A stretch of DNA of 64,000 bases from Micrasema longulum (Eukaryota; Arthropoda; Insecta; Trichoptera; Brachycentridae), in contig JAGVSM010002838.1 in the NCBI GenBank assembly GCA_022494885.1, positions 124,001 through 188,000 on the forward strand, read 5' to 3'. The first letter of the stretch is position 1. Each line of letters starts with the position of its first letter. Below, in pieces: positions 22,567 through 32,671 of this stretch. A model generated the notes under the pieces. The model was given only the letters and a program-made list of their open reading frames with translations, did not search any database and was not told the DNA's origin. The position numbers and the translations under genes were made by a program.

Positions 22567-23000
22567 TAACATATTACAACAGAGTTGAAGAACATTTAAC
22601 AGAAGGTAATATGGAAGTTAAGGCATGTACAGGGCTTATGGCTGAAAGAATTGAAGGAATATAGATGTTCAAATATGGTCAGAATGGTAAATGTTACATA
22701 GTGTGTAAAGTGGCTACTTAAAACAGCCATTGACAGGTCATAAGCCGGGTTCCGGGTTGGATTCCCGGTGAGAACACAAAAATTAAAATGTGATTTTTCT
22801 CAAGCCTGGGTGCTCTGTGATGTAATTCACCACTGTAATTAGGCCTCCTGGCCTGTTGTGGTGCAAAAAAAAAATACAAAATTTCTATATTACCTTCTCG
22901 TAAATGTTTTTCATCTGTGTTGTAATATGTTAATATAATCAGCTCCCCAGGGAGTTGAATCCAGTCCTTGTCTACAAAAATTATGACAAACTCAAAACAT
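22567..23000 (+). repeat. E element, foldback copy 3 with 13-bp TSD
   Basis: The inverted 5' arm starts TAACATATTACAACAG (22567) and switches to the sense body at about 22642. The 3' end is CAGCTCCCCAGGGAG ... ACAAACTCAAAACAT. Exact 13-bp direct repeats TGTCTTTTGATAT flank it at 22554-22566 and 23001-23013. A SINE-V sits inside the sense arm. Exact flanking repeats show this is one insertion that later received the SINE. Confidence 0.85.
22742..22892 (+). repeat. SINE-V copy, 5'-truncated, nested in E copy 3
   Basis: Begins within the B box (GGTTCCGGGTTGGATTCCCG) and continues GTGAGAACACAAAAATT, GTGCTCTGTGATGTAATTC, GGCCTCCTGGCCTGTTGTGG and a poly-A run. The A-box half is missing. Confidence 0.8.
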
Positions 23001-23013
23001 TGTCTTTTGATAT

Positions 23014-23444
23014 GTCATTGTCTGAGTATTCTTGTATTCAGTATTTGTTGAATAGTGTTTTTGTTAATTAATTCTAATATTTTCGATACGACACTTTTTT
23101 TAATTTTGTAAAACTGTCAGACAAAATTAATTCGATTTTCCTTTGTTGAAGAAAGACTTATGTAAAATACATCGCTTTAAAGAAATCGGTCTCTTTTGTT
23201 TTGTAACAAAGCTTTATTTTTCTCTGTAGAAGAATCGTGATAGTTTCAATCAGTTTATCAGCAAAATCTCTTACTTATAAAGAAAAAACCGTAAAACCAT
23301 TTTGTTCTGAGAACAATATCGTTATAATTTACTCTCCGGCGCATTATAAAAGCATCGCATAGTAAAATATTAGTACAAATGTAACATGATGAAAAAGTAT
23401 CCATGGAATACTGTGGTGTAAAAAATTTTTTTTTTGTACTTATT
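23014..23444. other. Unassigned AT-rich DNA
   Basis: No signal. Confidence 0.3.
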
Positions 23445-23620
23445 GGTGGCATAAAAAAAAATTAAATGTATAATTTTTAATTCCCACGAAAACGGTTCAT
23501 TGTATTGGCCACGCCCGTAATACGTCATGATTTGATTAAATTTTAAACTTGGTTTGTGACCGTTTAAATTTAAATAGAACATCGTCACAATTGTCGATGC
23601 CAAATATATCGCGTTTATTT
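23445..23620 (-). repeat. Diverged repeat pair H (copy 2)
   Basis: Reverse complement contains AATCATGACGTATTACGGGC, GTGGCCAAT, TCGTGGGAATT and TTTAAATTTAAA-like words shared with 16245-16420. Confidence 0.5.
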
Positions 23621-23865
23621 AATGACGTGTTTTTTAATAATTTAATTTTAAAAATATTTCTCCACAACGTCCATATTCATTTTAAAGTACAATTAATTTT
23701 TTAATCCATTTCGCATGTTTTTATCTGTATTCGTAGTATGTGATATTTTTCTATTATAACTTCACCATTTATTGATAAATGAATAATAGTGCATTTTTTC
23801 TTTAAATTAAAATGAACGATGAATGAGAATATTACAACATATAAACAGTACAAAACATAATAAAA

Positions 23866-23945
23866 AATAACAATGTTTTGAGAATGTCCAAATGCTTGCA
23901 GACTGGCTGGATTTCCTCTCAAGGGTGTTGTTGTTGTTGTTGTTC
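23866..23945 (-). repeat. E element fragment (copy 4) with (TTG)n
   Basis: AACAATGTTTTGAGAATGTC, CAAATGCTTGCAGACTGGCT and GGATTTCCTCTCAAGGG match the E terminus. The segment then dissolves into a GTTGTTGTTG run. Confidence 0.7.
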
Positions 23946-24239
23946 AAAAATAATTCCTTTTTTTTTTCTACAAATTTAAATAAAAAATAATACTTCAAAT
24001 CATACACCATATACGAACACCAATAAAAACGAATAAAAATTCACAAATCGATCAAGATTTAGTATGGATTGGATTTATTTATGCAATTTCATTTATAATT
24101 TAAACAAATTATACGATTTGATAACATTTAATTTAAATATGAATAATTTTTAAACAGTCTCATAATTATATGTGTTACAATAATTATAGTAAAAATAGAA
24201 ATTCATAGTAATAATATTATTCTAATACAGTAATAATAG
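23946..24239. other. AT-rich spacer
   Basis: Dense in TAATAAT and AATTATA words; nothing recognised. Confidence 0.3.
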
Positions 24240-25060
24240 TACTATAATTGCAGACAATATACAAGACTTTCAAGAACTGCTTGATAAGATTGACTCCGTC
24301 AGTGAATGTTTTGGTTTAAATATTAATGGAAACCAAACTGTACTTATGGGTTTTAGTCAATAGAGTCATCAAAATGTAAATCTCCAACTTAAGGGTGTCA
24401 ATATTGAGAGAGTGAAACACTTCAGGTACTTGCGCAGTATCATCATCACTGAAAATCTAGACACCGTCATTGAGATAAAATGCAGAATAGAAACAACCCA
24501 AACAGCATTTAACAAAAATAAAAATCTTCTTTGTGACGATAATATAAACCTGAAATAGAAACTGAGACAACGAATGGTCAAATTCTATATATGGTCTGTC
24601 TTACTCTACGGTGTAGAGTCGTGGACTCATAAAATTAATGTTATAAACCGCATTGAAGTATTTTAAATGTTGATCCACCGTAGAATGTTAAAAATATCTT
24701 GGACTGATATGATAACCAACACTATATACTATATACAAAACTATAAACGTATTTTTATCATTATAATTATCATCAACAATAAAGTATATCGTAGAGTCAA
24801 TACGAAGAGAGGAGTATCCACCACCGTTAAGCTCCGTAAGATTTCATATTTTGACCATGTGTTGAGAGGTGATAAATATGCCATATTTCAGCTTGTCATG
24901 GAGGAAAAGATAGAAATGTAGAGAGGTTGGAAGGAAACAGCTTTCCTGGCTTCGAAACATCCGAGCACGGACCAGGATTGGAACTGTGAAGGAGCTGTTT
25001 TGCATTGCTCAGGAAAGGAAAGCTTTTTCCTAAGTGGCGGGGTGACCCGACATGACATTT
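24240..25060 (+). pseudogene. RTE/BovB-like LINE fragment
   Basis: Reads ADNIQDFQELLDKIDSVSEC, FGLNINGNQTVLMGF, then stop, then KHFRYLRSIITENLDTVIEI, MVKFYIWSVLLYGVESWTHK, MLIHRRMLKISWTDMITNT and STTVKLRKISYFDHVLRG. The order 'S..FGL.IN..KT..M', 'LYG.ESWT', 'RRMLKISWTD..TN' and 'GH.lRG' is characteristic of RTE-clade ORF2 downstream of the catalytic YADD. Several in-frame stops and an AT-rich insertion (about 24720-24790) show it is long dead. Confidence 0.8.
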
Positions 25061-25100
25061 GAGACGAACAAATAATAATAAAATATAAAAACAGATAGTA

Positions 25101-25164
25101 ACAATAAATTGTAACACAATAAATTATATAACAATAAATTATATTACAATAAATTATATAACAC
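25101..25164. repeat. Four tandem 15-bp units
   Basis: ACAATAAATTATATA and close variants repeat head to tail four times. It lies just after the RTE-like fragment and may derive from its 3' tail. Confidence 0.8.
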
Positions 25165-26204
25165 TTACACTAATACAACCTCAAGATTCGAAATAAGGAG
25201 TAACAGTGCGCAATATTGTTATTAAATACTGGAAGAGAAAACATATTATGCATCCTTGACTCTTTAAGTACACTTGCTCAAAAAAATAAGTGCGTGGTAA
25301 TATTGTGTCGAATTAGACCCAGTTTTTAATGTCGCTATTTAGGCGTTTTTTGTAGGTTTTATATATTATTATATCATTCCAACGTGCTCCAAAAAATGAA
25401 AAGAAGTGTGGTTAAGTTTTGTGTACATTTTTGATAATTTAGTTAAGGAAAATGACATAAAAAAAATATTTTCATATTATCAATAGCATATAATAAAATA
25501 CAACTAGGTCTAATCAGACACATTTCTGGTAAAAATCGCATAGTGCAAACATATAAAATAATAATTTCTGCGCAAAATGATTAACCAAATTTGACTAGAT
25601 TATATGGAAACTTGAAAGGTATTTAATACTAAATGCAATCAGTTTAATGTAAACACTTTTACGTAGATAAATTTAAATTTTAAATCTTCCGTGCGTACAA
25701 ATACATGTGTACATTGCTTTTAAATTACGTAGTTACTAAATGTTACTACTAACCTTTCCTAAATTCACTTACTCCAACTTACATTCAGTCGTGAAAACAA
25801 CAGCACAACTTAAAGGTAACTCACTTGTGCCATCATGTATTTAGCGATGACAATTCTGCCACTCAGAAATTGAGTTAATATTTAATGGATGCCTTGACAT
25901 TTTTGCTTTTAAGATAGATTCAATATTTAAATGAATTATATGGTTAATTGTTTCGATAAAAAAAATGTTTATTAACATCTCTGCATAATAAACTATAAAA
26001 CGACTATTTTTATACAAGTGACAATTTAATTGCTCAGTATTAATTTATTAAGTAATCGTTGTTCATGAAGCATTTGACTATATCCATCAGTGACATCTTA
26101 TTTTTCTCTCCATATTACACCAAAACTTATACATTTATCTTACTGTTTGTATTTTCTTAACTTTTTATTAATTTACTTTATTATTATTATTTTTATTTAT
26201 TTTT
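25165..26204. other. Unassigned AT-rich DNA
   Basis: About 1 kb with no recognised coding or repeat signal. Confidence 0.35.
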
Positions 26205-26385
26205 AGAAAAAGAAATATTTGCGTTCTAAAAATTTACCCAAATATTTAATTTTGAGGGCCATTTTCAACGAGTTGTAAATAACTCACTATTAGAAAATGG
26301 AATCGAGTTGAGGTAGAGTGGGATTTGAACCACGGACCTTTAGTCCGTGAGTCCGAGACACTAGCCACAGGAAAACAATCCGATA
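26205..26385 (-). repeat. SINE-B copy
   Basis: Minus strand: TGTTTTCCTGTGGCTAGTG, CGTGGTTCAAATCCCACTC, TCCATTTTCTAATAGTGAG, TTACAACTCGTTGAAAATGG, AGAACGCAAATATTTC. Very close to the 5488 copy. Confidence 0.8.
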
Positions 26386-26834
26386 TTTTTTTTACTTTTT
26401 TTCAATTCCGTATTTTTTATTTGTTTTCATGTATGAAATTGCTAGTGACAATAGGTCCGCCATATAACCGTGTATACGTTTTTTTTTTATTAATCAATTT
26501 CACAAAAGGTACATTTAAAAAAAAAATCTATGCATATCTTCTTTTACACATCTAGTTAATGTTATCACTGTAACTCTCCAAAAAAAGAGACTAAGTCTTG
26601 TGCATGGAGAGTGACTTACACTGTTGTTGTTGTTTATTTATAAGAGTTTATATAATTTTAAATAAGAGTACATGAGAGAAAAAAAAACATAGGATATATT
26701 AAAGAAATTATAAAACAGTAATACATTCATATTTAAGAATAAATAAATATATTTTTTAATATTTATCATATTGCAATATATATAATAGGGTTAAAAAGAT
26801 TTATTATTATTATGAATCGACATTTACAATTACT
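26386..26834. other. Unassigned AT-rich DNA
   Basis: Contains a TGTTGTTGTTG run near 26622; nothing else seen. Confidence 0.3.
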
Positions 26835-27155
26835 AACTTACTCTGGATGGCAACTCTCAGGTAAAAGTCTTGAATAACAAAATCATCTGAATTCAATTTT
26901 GCCTCGTTGTGTTCAGGTTGGCGCACTTGCCTACCAATCTTAAGGTATTGGGTTCGATTCCTGGTAGGGTAGACGTAAAATATTGATTTCCAAGATTTTT
27001 CGAAAGGCAATATATCATTGTTCCTGGACTGGCACCTGAAGCGTGAGATTGATCACATCATATAACAGATGATCAACTAAGCGCCATTTGGTTTACTAAT
27101 GCACTCTTTTATACAAAGCTGGGTGCCGAAAGGCGGATGATGAAAAAATTGTTAT
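26835..27155 (+). repeat. SINE-A, best-preserved copy
   Basis: 5' extension CAACTCTCAGGTAAAAGTC, head TTGGCGCACTTGCCTACC ... GGGTTCGATTCCTGGTAGGG, body ATCATTGTTCCTGGACTGG, CACCTGAAGCGTGAGATTG, AACTAAGCGCCATTTGG, GGGTGCCGAAAGGCGGATGA. It serves as the reference for the family in this window. Confidence 0.8.
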
Positions 27156-27239
27156 TATTTAATTATTAATTTACATCTTGAGATAGCTAAAATAAATTAT
27201 AGTTTTAAACATAAAATTATTAAGGGGATAAATAAAATT

Positions 27240-27600
27240 TACCCAACAATGTCATACATATGAAACAAGGGATAAAAAAAAGATAAGATTACCAATGAGG
27301 AGAAAAACAGAATCTCAAAACTCGTTATACTAGGAATTGAAGCTGTACAATGAGTTACCTGAATAAATAGAGGATAAAGAAAAGATCGAAATATTAAAAA
27401 TTAATTTGAAAAAATATGTTATTGAGAAAATTTGTTAAAAAATTGTCATGTTATTAAAAGTTTAAAAATTATATTTCATGCAAGGTTTATTAGTTTTTTT
27501 TTTTTTACTTTAACACTTAATTTTTTTGATATTTTTTTAAATAATAAATATTTTAAACCCCCTTATCGGGTTAGCTTTTTTTTAAAGTAGGTTTTTATAT
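27240..27600 (+). pseudogene. LINE C-terminal remnant and 3' UTR
   Basis: In shifted frames the sequence gives YETRDKKKIRLPMRRKTESQ, NSLY and LKLYNELPE, then EKIEILKINLKKYVIEKI. 'T.NYETR.....R.P......N.....GL..YN.LP..I.......FK..LK.Y' is the usual end of a CR1/Jockey-like LINE ORF2. Two frame changes or stops interrupt it. An AT-rich 3' UTR follows. Confidence 0.65.
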
Positions 27601-27633
27601 TTAAAACGCGTGCAGTTACACAATATATTATTA

Positions 27634-27818
27634 TTGGCGGCCTCCATGGTGTAGTGGTCAAGACGCTTGACTCACGCACGCAAGGTTCCGGGTTCGATTC
27701 CCGGTGAGAACACAAAAATTAAAATATGATATTTCTTATGCCTGGGTGTTCTGTAATGTAATTCACCACTGTAATTGGGCCTCCTGGCCTGTTGTGGTGC
27801 AAAAATAAAATAAAAATG
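27634..27818 (+). repeat. SINE-V (tRNA-Val-derived), full length
   Basis: Head GGCGGCCTCCATGGTGTAGT, GGTCAAGACGCTTGACTCAC, then GTTCCGGGTTCGATTCCCGG. A and B boxes are intact, and the anticodon-position CAC with its stem layout resembles tRNA-Val. The body ATTCACCACTGTAATTGGGC and CTCCTGGCCTGTTGTGGTGC precedes an A-rich tail (AAAATAAAATAAAAATG). Confidence 0.85.
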
Positions 27819-27944
27819 AAATGAAATAAATGTAAGTTCTTAATATGTTATGAACTAACTTGATAAAGCATAAATAAATAAATTATATACGGGAATTAAA
27901 CTATACCCTTGATCACTAACTATTTGTATAATAGATTACGGGCA

Positions 27945-28080
27945 CCCCGCGCTTTTGCTGTTTCGATAACTTTTCCCGCCCGCCGCCCCGCCCTTTTCTG
28001 GTACCTTTTCAAATATTGAAATTAGTAACCCGCACGCATTGATCGTGGATGCCCGCCAATTGGATTGGGATATATCGCAT
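27945..28080. promoter_or_regulatory. CpG/GC-rich patch, possible promoter
   Basis: CCCGCCCGCCGCCCCGCCC at about 27979-27997 is a C-rich, GC-box-like tract in otherwise AT-rich DNA. Nearby are CACCCCGCGC and CCAATTGGATTGG with CCAAT-like words. It lies about 100-230 bp before an exon-like segment. Promoter status is inference; it could be a chance GC patch or an element end. Confidence 0.25.
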
Positions 28081-28175
28081 AATAAATTACATTTTTATAC
28101 AAGTTATTCATATCTATATTTCACTTTTATTTCTATTATTTATAAAAAAATGCATTCGTTTTGTTATTTATTTAG

Positions 28176-28320
28176 GTAGAGATTACTGCCAATGACTTTG
28201 TGTCAAATTTAAAGCTATTGCCTTCCCAAATAACGTTGCACATCGAAACACTCTTGCAAGGGCTGCAAAAGAGACGTTTGTGGCGAACACAATGTTATAT
28301 GTGCAGTAGCTGTACCATGA
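28176..28320 (+). CDS. Candidate internal exon of an unknown gene
   Basis: An open 145-nt segment lies between an acceptor-like TTGTTATTTATTTAG and a consensus donor GTAAGT (28321). It reads VEITANDFVSNLKLLPSQIT, then ETLLQGLQKRRLWRTQC and a Cys-rich end CYMCSSCTM. Base composition and codon use are more balanced than in surrounding frames. It would leave phase 1 at the donor. I do not recognise the protein. No matching upstream exon was found, and joining directly to the island at 30760 gives an early stop, so a gene model is not established. Confidence 0.3.
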
Positions 28321-28949
28321 GTAAGTTGAATAAAAAAATATTTTAACCGTTTAAAAAGTTAAAATATTGAGATTGAAATCTGATTAAATAAATATCGGCG
28401 TTTTGTTTCGTAGACTTACAATCGAAAGATTAGTTACACACGTTACTTGAATATACTATATGTGAGCTATTGTTAACAGCAGTATTCATATATATATCGC
28501 TTTTCTGTGCTTTTACTGCGAAGTAAATCATTATTTTTAGTGACCTCGGTTACCTTCTAGTTTTTGTAAATGCCTTCTAAAGATACGTCATATTTTTAAT
28601 CTTCGTAAACACGACCACGTAACCAAATACCGCACGCAACTAGACTGGCTCAGTATCAGGCATAGAAGAAACATTCTTTAACTTTTTCACAATATTTTTT
28701 TTAAATCCCGCTTCGCCTGTTTATTATGTTCTTTGCCAAGGAGCCTAGAGCCTATGCAAACTCCTGAAAAGCTCCAACAACGCGTTTTTCCAAGCCATTG
28801 CAGGGTGGATCCATTCACCCCTGTTCAAGCGATGTCGGGATATGCTTAGACCACCATAAGTGCACCAAATATATATTTTTAAGATAATTTTGTTTTATAT
28901 GGTAGAATTGGATATGCACTGTGTAGTCATTTTACTGGAATAAAAATTT
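28321..28949. other. Unassigned
   Basis: Moderate-GC patches at 28600-28660 and 28730-28860 have no recognised frame. Confidence 0.3.
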
Positions 28950-29392
28950 AAAAAAAAATATCTGTGAGAGCTTTTCCAACCTTAATCGCAGTATGAGCTA
29001 AGTAAGAGAGAATCCTTTCAATAACTATTCACCGCTTCAATTTTTTGGCCTCTTCTTTCACAGTAGTAGCTACTCGATTATGGAATAATATACTCGCTAA
29101 TGTCAGAGACCCCACCCCTTCTTACGATTTTCTTGTTATATTACTTTAGAATATTTTATTTTTTAATTTGTTTTTTACATTTGTTCTTCAATTGTTTAAA
29201 CTTTCTACTGAATATGGTGTATAATTTTTAGGTTAATTTTTATATAAATCTCGTATAATTTCTAGGTCTCATTTTTTTTATAAATCTTGGGTAAAAGAAA
29301 ATGTTTTAAAAAAATTAAATATTGAGCCAAGTATTATAATTTTTTGTAAAAGGCAGATTTGCCGTTTATGTTAATAAAATAAAATAAAATAA
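28950..29392 (+). pseudogene. LINE family D C-terminus and 3' tail (copy 1)
   Basis: TVVATRLWNNILANVRDPTP and SYDFLVILL-stop is the 'R.WN.LP..vr...s...F' end of a Jockey-like LINE. The 3' UTR then shares GGCAGATTTGCCGTTTATGT and the (AATAA)n tail with 36685-37320, showing the two are the same family. Confidence 0.7.
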
Positions 29393-29445
29393 ATATGTTT
29401 CATGTTTATAAACCACTGACTTTCTCAAATTGAATGATTTGGGTA

Positions 29446-29497
29446 GGTAGGAAGAAATTGCTTTAAGGCAAAATGCCCACCCGTATGCAAATGTATT
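29446..29497 (-). repeat. Short repeat pair I (copy 2)
   Basis: GGGTAGGTAGGAAGAAATTG and AAAATGCCCACCCGTATGC are the inverted counterpart of 17132-17188. Confidence 0.5.
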
Positions 29498-30034
29498 TAA
29501 ACTGTAGGTATATGCATTGAAGTGTTTAAATAAATAATATTTTTTTTTAATCTGTTGATTTTCTTCCGTCCAAAAATTTTCATTTTGTTTAAATATAACT
29601 TTATCTTGATGAATTTTTTTTTAATGGTTAAATCCGGTATTTGTATGCACATACTTAGACATAATAGAAATTATGTAATACTTTTTCTCATTAAAAGTAC
29701 ACATTTTATAAGCCTAATTTACAAAATGATTGTCTTATTTATGGTTTAAAAAAATATGTCATAGTGTTTGGAGTAATTCATTTTATCAAAAAGCGTTACC
29801 GAACGCAGAATGAGATTTCTCCAATAGCTACACATGGTTGGGTGGTATGTAAATATTTGTTTGTGTGAGTGTTAATTACATAGGATTGGATCTGTGTACT
29901 ATGTAAATTGAGTTGAAGTATACTACAGGAAAACAGGTCAATATCTTCCGTTAGTTCCTAAATAAACAATTTTAAACAAACCAAAATCTCGACAGATAGA
30001 GCTTTATTACAGTATTAACAATATTATTTTATTC
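29498..30034. other. Unassigned AT-rich DNA
   Basis: A T-rich 64-codon frame at 29555-29749 is not credible as a gene. Confidence 0.3.
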
Positions 30035-30180
30035 AGAGGTCCGAGGTTTGAACCCTACTCTACCCCAGCTGAATTTCTATTTTCCAATAGTGAGTTTTTT
30101 ACAATTCGTTGAAAATAACCACCAAAATGGAAATCTTAAGGAACATTTTTGAACGTTTATATTTCTTTTATAAAAAAAAT
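30035..30180 (+). repeat. SINE-B copy, 5'-truncated
   Basis: Starts in the B-box half (GGTTTGAACCCTACTCTACC) and continues TTTCCAATAGTGAGTT, TTACAATTCGTTGAAAATAA and TTTTGAACGTTTATATTTC before an A-rich end. Confidence 0.75.
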
Positions 30181-30759
30181 ACAATCCTAAAGGCAGGGCT
30201 ACATATTAAAATGCACCCCGTGCCCGTCAGAGTTGTTGCATGAACGCAGTGAACAAATAAAATAACATTATATTAGGACACCTTGTACGACGTAATGGTC
30301 TGATTTTGATAAGCTTCGTTTACAGGCTAGAAATATATTTTGTTTCCTGCAAAAAACTAATACACATTTTCATTCATTTACCCAGTATTCTAATTTTCAT
30401 GTTTACCCATTATATTTTTGTCATGGAAATGTCAAATGAGTGCATTTACCCAATTATAATCACTGACGTATAATAAATATACACGTTATTCCTAGACAGG
30501 CTCCATCCAGTACATAGCAAATATTTCGTTGCCTTCAACGATTTGGAAAACAAATAGAAAATTACGATACACATTTAATCATTCAAGTAAAAATTAAATG
30601 AACAAAGTTTACTAGTCAATATTTATTTTAAGTTTTGTAATTGTTTCGGCGAACTGATCATGTCCAATTAATTTAATCCCAGTCAGTAAAGAATTCACTT
30701 ACCTTTTTTCTCAATCTAATGAAGTACATATTATGTACTTCTGGATTACTTTCTTTCAG
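30181..30759. other. Unassigned
   Basis: No repeat partner; ends in the pyrimidine tract of the next entry. Confidence 0.3.
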
Positions 30760-30909
30760 CACAAAGATGATAAGGCTATCAGATTTCAGAGAGCTCCTTC
30801 GGGCAGCTTTTCTCGTTTGACAACGAGCAAATTTTCCGTGAATGTGGGCGCCGCCAAGGAGACTTATGTCCTCAGATGCGGTGTGCGGTATGTGGAGGAC
30901 AAGCTGTAG
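30760..30909 (+). CDS. Candidate terminal exon of an unknown gene
   Basis: The polypyrimidine acceptor GGATTACTTTCTTTCAG ends at 30759. A 49-codon open frame with balanced codon use follows (HKDDKAIRFQRAPSGSFSRL, then VLRCGVRYVEDKL), ending in TAG at 30907-30909. AATAAA lies 28 bp after the stop (30938-30943). The protein is not recognised. The opposite strand is also open (HIPHTASEDISLLGGAHIHG), so coding strand is not proven. It could instead be a transposon fragment. Confidence 0.3.
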   Translation, partial: HKDDKAIRFQRAPSGSFSRLTTSKFSVNVGAAKETYVLRCGVRYVEDKL

Positions 30910-30943
30910 TTAATATTTATTTCTACGAACTCGTTATAATAAA

Positions 30944-31627
30944 CACGACTGTATCTGTCAGCTGTCAATATTTTTTTAATGAAATTTAAAATTTTACCAA
31001 TTATCTCATTACATAAATTAGATTGTATTTACAAATGAAACGATGCTTTTTTTTTGTTTTTCAAAGTTGTTTTTCACCCGACGATAAGATGTTTAAAATT
31101 TATTATAATTTTCCTGGTAAAGGATGTATTGTCGCCATTCAGACAATAGCCACTAATCTAAAAACATCGTTTTAAGACATAGCAATGTGAACGTTAGGAG
31201 ACGAAGAAAAAATCGGATTGTTGTGTTTTGGAGGTTTAATGTACATAACATAATTTATAAATGTGTTTTCAATAAATGCTATGGGTAAATTTTTCCCTCT
31301 AAATCTGGTAGACTGTTGCTTGTTTATAATATGGACAATGCAAGCTGTAACAGTAAGGGGAAGGAAGGAAATGAGTCGCCTATTTTTAAAACCGGCTATC
31401 TCCCCAACGGCAACCATATGGAGATAGCGGGTTTCGGAAATAGACCACTCAAATATTAGAAATAATTATTATAAAATTGTGGTTAAAAATTAATTTTGAT
31501 TTAAAGAAACATTTTTTTTTATGTTTGAATATATAATAATATAAAGTCACTTAGTAAAAAACAAATATTTTGGATTTACTCAATTTTTTTCTAATTTCGT
31601 AACCTTGGTGACGTTTGTCTCTTAAAG
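30944..31627. other. Unassigned AT-rich DNA
   Basis: A minus-strand 81-codon frame (31172-31417) is unrecognised. Confidence 0.3.
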
Positions 31628-32042
31628 TGATTTTAAACGAAAATATGAAAAGAATTATTCATAGATGGCGCTTTTATCATTTTTTTTAAAAGGGCATTTT
31701 TACGTTTATATTGTATAAGTTTTACAAAACTAAGTTTGCAGAAACTTTACACTATGTTGATTGTAACAAATGCCATAAAAATAAAATTAAGATTCTTTTC
31801 ACAAAATAGTGTACAAAACAATAAAATATTTATATTTTTTTTGTTTTTAACACCATTTTGTGAAAAGGACCTTAATTTTATTGTTATGGTTTTTGTTAAA
31901 TCAATACAGTGTAAAGTTTCCACAAACCAAGTTTTGTAAAATGTTCATTGAAAATAAATGTAACTTGGGGCATTTTTTAATAGAGAAATGATAAAAGCGC
32001 CGTCTTTAAATAATTTGTTTCATATTTTCGTTTGGAATTACC
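31628..32042. mobile_element. Foldback element, arms about 200 bp
   Basis: Left arm 31628-31822 and right arm 31838-32042 are imperfect reverse complements over nearly their whole length. Matching words include AACGAAAATATGAAA, GGCGCTTTTATCAT, TTTACAAAACT, AAACTTTACACT and CTTTTCACAAAAT. The loop is about 15 bp. There is no coding capacity and ends and TSD were not resolved. This is the architecture of a palindromic MITE or foldback transposon. Confidence 0.8.
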
Positions 32043-32671
32043 GTAAAAAACATGAATTTACGCTTTAAATATTAAACTTTGACATATTTTACTGACTTTT
32101 GCCAGAACCGTGACAATATTTACTTTAGATGGAAAACGACACTATTAAAAATATTTTTATGTCATAAAACAGTAAATAAACATAATACTACGATTGTCAT
32201 AAAAAAAATTGTAGGTAAAAAACTTCAAAACCATATACCAGTGATGTTTAACAAAAACATAACTTATACAGTAAAGTAAAAGTGTAATAAAAACGTACTG
32301 TTATTGTAGCTTCAAAATAATAAAAGTTTACATCTTTCTTAGTTTGTCTGTATCAAATGTTCTTTGTTTTTCTACATTTACAAAGCTTATTCTTCACGTG
32401 TCCGGTTACTTGGTAATTTCGCTAGGCATAAAGATCGCAGCCTTGCCCGTTGTAATTAGGGAACATTTCTTTGTAAATAATTTACCGGAAAATCTTATAT
32501 TTAAGCGGAAAACAAAAGAGACATATTTACACAAAAAAAAGGTTTAAGTTTCTAAAAATTTTTTCTCAAAGAATGTTTCGGACGGTATTTTCTTGATTAT
32601 AGTAAAATGCCTTCTACATTTGCAATTTAATGGTTATATGGTCATATTTGCGAAAAATAATTTTATTGACA
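32043..32671. other. Unassigned AT-rich DNA
   Basis: Two open frames of about 66 codons (32079-32279, 32344-32547) are AT-driven. Confidence 0.3.

Noticed and set aside
28176..30909. One gene joining the exon-like islands at 28.2 and 30.8 kb
   Set aside because: Direct splicing changes phase and meets a stop within a few codons; no intervening exon was found.
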